Notes under the pieces: model-generated
Told to the model about the DNA's origin: nothing
The model's database searches: none
Seen by the model: only the letters and a program-made list of their open reading frames with translations
Program-made: the position numbers and the translations under genes
Part shown: piece by piece, positions 5,400 through 5,626 of the stretch
Layout of the letters: each line of letters begins with the position of its first letter
Numbering within the stretch: the stretch's first letter is position 1
From: an uncultured Acholeplasma sp.
GTDB lineage: Bacteria > Bacillota_I > Bacilli_A > Acholeplasmatales > Acholeplasmataceae
NCBI GenBank assembly: GCA_937934685.1
Contig: CALGYU010000046.1
Coordinates: forward strand, 1 to 5,626
Reading direction: 5' to 3'
Length of the DNA: 5,626 nucleotides

Positions 5400-5626
5400 T
5401 TATGATTGTTTTACTACTTGTTTAGCAATGTCATCAATTGCAACTTGTAGTTTAGCTACAGTTGTTCCTTGAGCATTACCTGCGTGTGATCCATCATAGT
5501 AACTCATAATTGCTGTAACTTTAACAGTTTGACCTACTAAGTTTGCATCAAAATTCTTAGACCCACTGTTAGTTCTTAGAGATACAATGTCACCATTAGC
5601 AAGTTTAATTGTCGCTGAACGTTCAC
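5400..5626 (-). CDS. C-terminal 74 residues of an unidentified protein, possible OB-fold tail (5' end outside window)
   Basis: The frame is open from the right edge to TAA at 5402-5400. The visible part begins ERSATIKLANGDIVSLRTN, continues with LVGQTVKVTAIMSYYDG and ends in an amphipathic stretch AKLQVAIDDIAKQVVKQS. The alternation of a strand pair, a 'L.GQTVKVTA' strand and a 'YYDG' turn resembles the last strands of an OB-fold, of the kind found next to nuclease and lamin-tail domains in secreted proteins. This is a weak pattern match. Codon use and AT content match the neighbouring genes, and a strong terminator follows. The protein could be another exported protein, but its N-terminus is not visible and no function is assigned. 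Confidence 0.85.
   Translation of the reverse strand, partial: ERSATIKLANGDIVSLRTNSGSKNFDANLVGQTVKVTAIMSYYDGSHAGNAQGTTVAKLQVAIDDIAKQVVKQS

Overview
This is an AT-rich window. It reads as a piece of a cell-surface or secreted-protein locus from a low-GC, Gram-positive-type bacterium. Two genes encode lipoproteins with a short signal peptide and a clear lipobox (LVAC and VVAC), and spaced GGAG-type ribosome binding sites precede three genes. All 24 tryptophan codons I counted in the three main genes are TGG and no in-frame TGA occurs. This fits the standard bacterial code and argues against the Mycoplasma/Spiroplasma code. Together with InlB-type repeat lipoproteins and a surface nuclease, it suggests an Acholeplasma/Izemoplasma-like Mollicute or a related low-GC Firmicute. 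The taxonomic call is inference; there is no rRNA or housekeeping marker here.

Layout. Positions 1-2872 (minus) hold the first 957 codons of a very large modular lipoprotein that starts at GTG and runs off the left edge. It contains three tandem InlB/Listeria-Bacteroides repeats, a beta-sandwich-like module, a fourth repeat, a beta-helix-like stretch, an Ig-like module, a degenerate half repeat and the start of another beta-rich module. Positions 2873-3176 are a divergent, T-tract-rich intergenic region. Positions 3177-4040 (plus) encode a 287-residue protein with a membrane helix at each end and a domain outside the membrane, of unknown function. A short hairpin at 4039-4066 serves as a shared, probably bidirectional terminator for this gene and its convergent neighbour. 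Positions 4065-5243 (minus) encode a 392-residue lipoprotein with a lamin-tail-like domain followed by a staphylococcal-nuclease domain with its catalytic residues intact. Positions 5244-5399 carry that gene's promoter and the terminator of the next gene. Positions 5400-5626 (minus) are the last 74 codons of another protein, which ends in a possible OB-fold.

How the genes may work together. The nuclease lipoprotein would cut DNA or RNA at the outer face of the membrane, a plausible way to obtain nucleotides. The giant repeat lipoprotein looks like an adhesin or surface-binding protein. The two-helix membrane protein lies between them but has its own promoter, so nothing in the sequence ties it to either. 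Each complete gene appears to be its own transcription unit, so this is a neighbourhood of surface proteins rather than one operon. I saw no RNA gene, mobile element, CRISPR array or phage gene.
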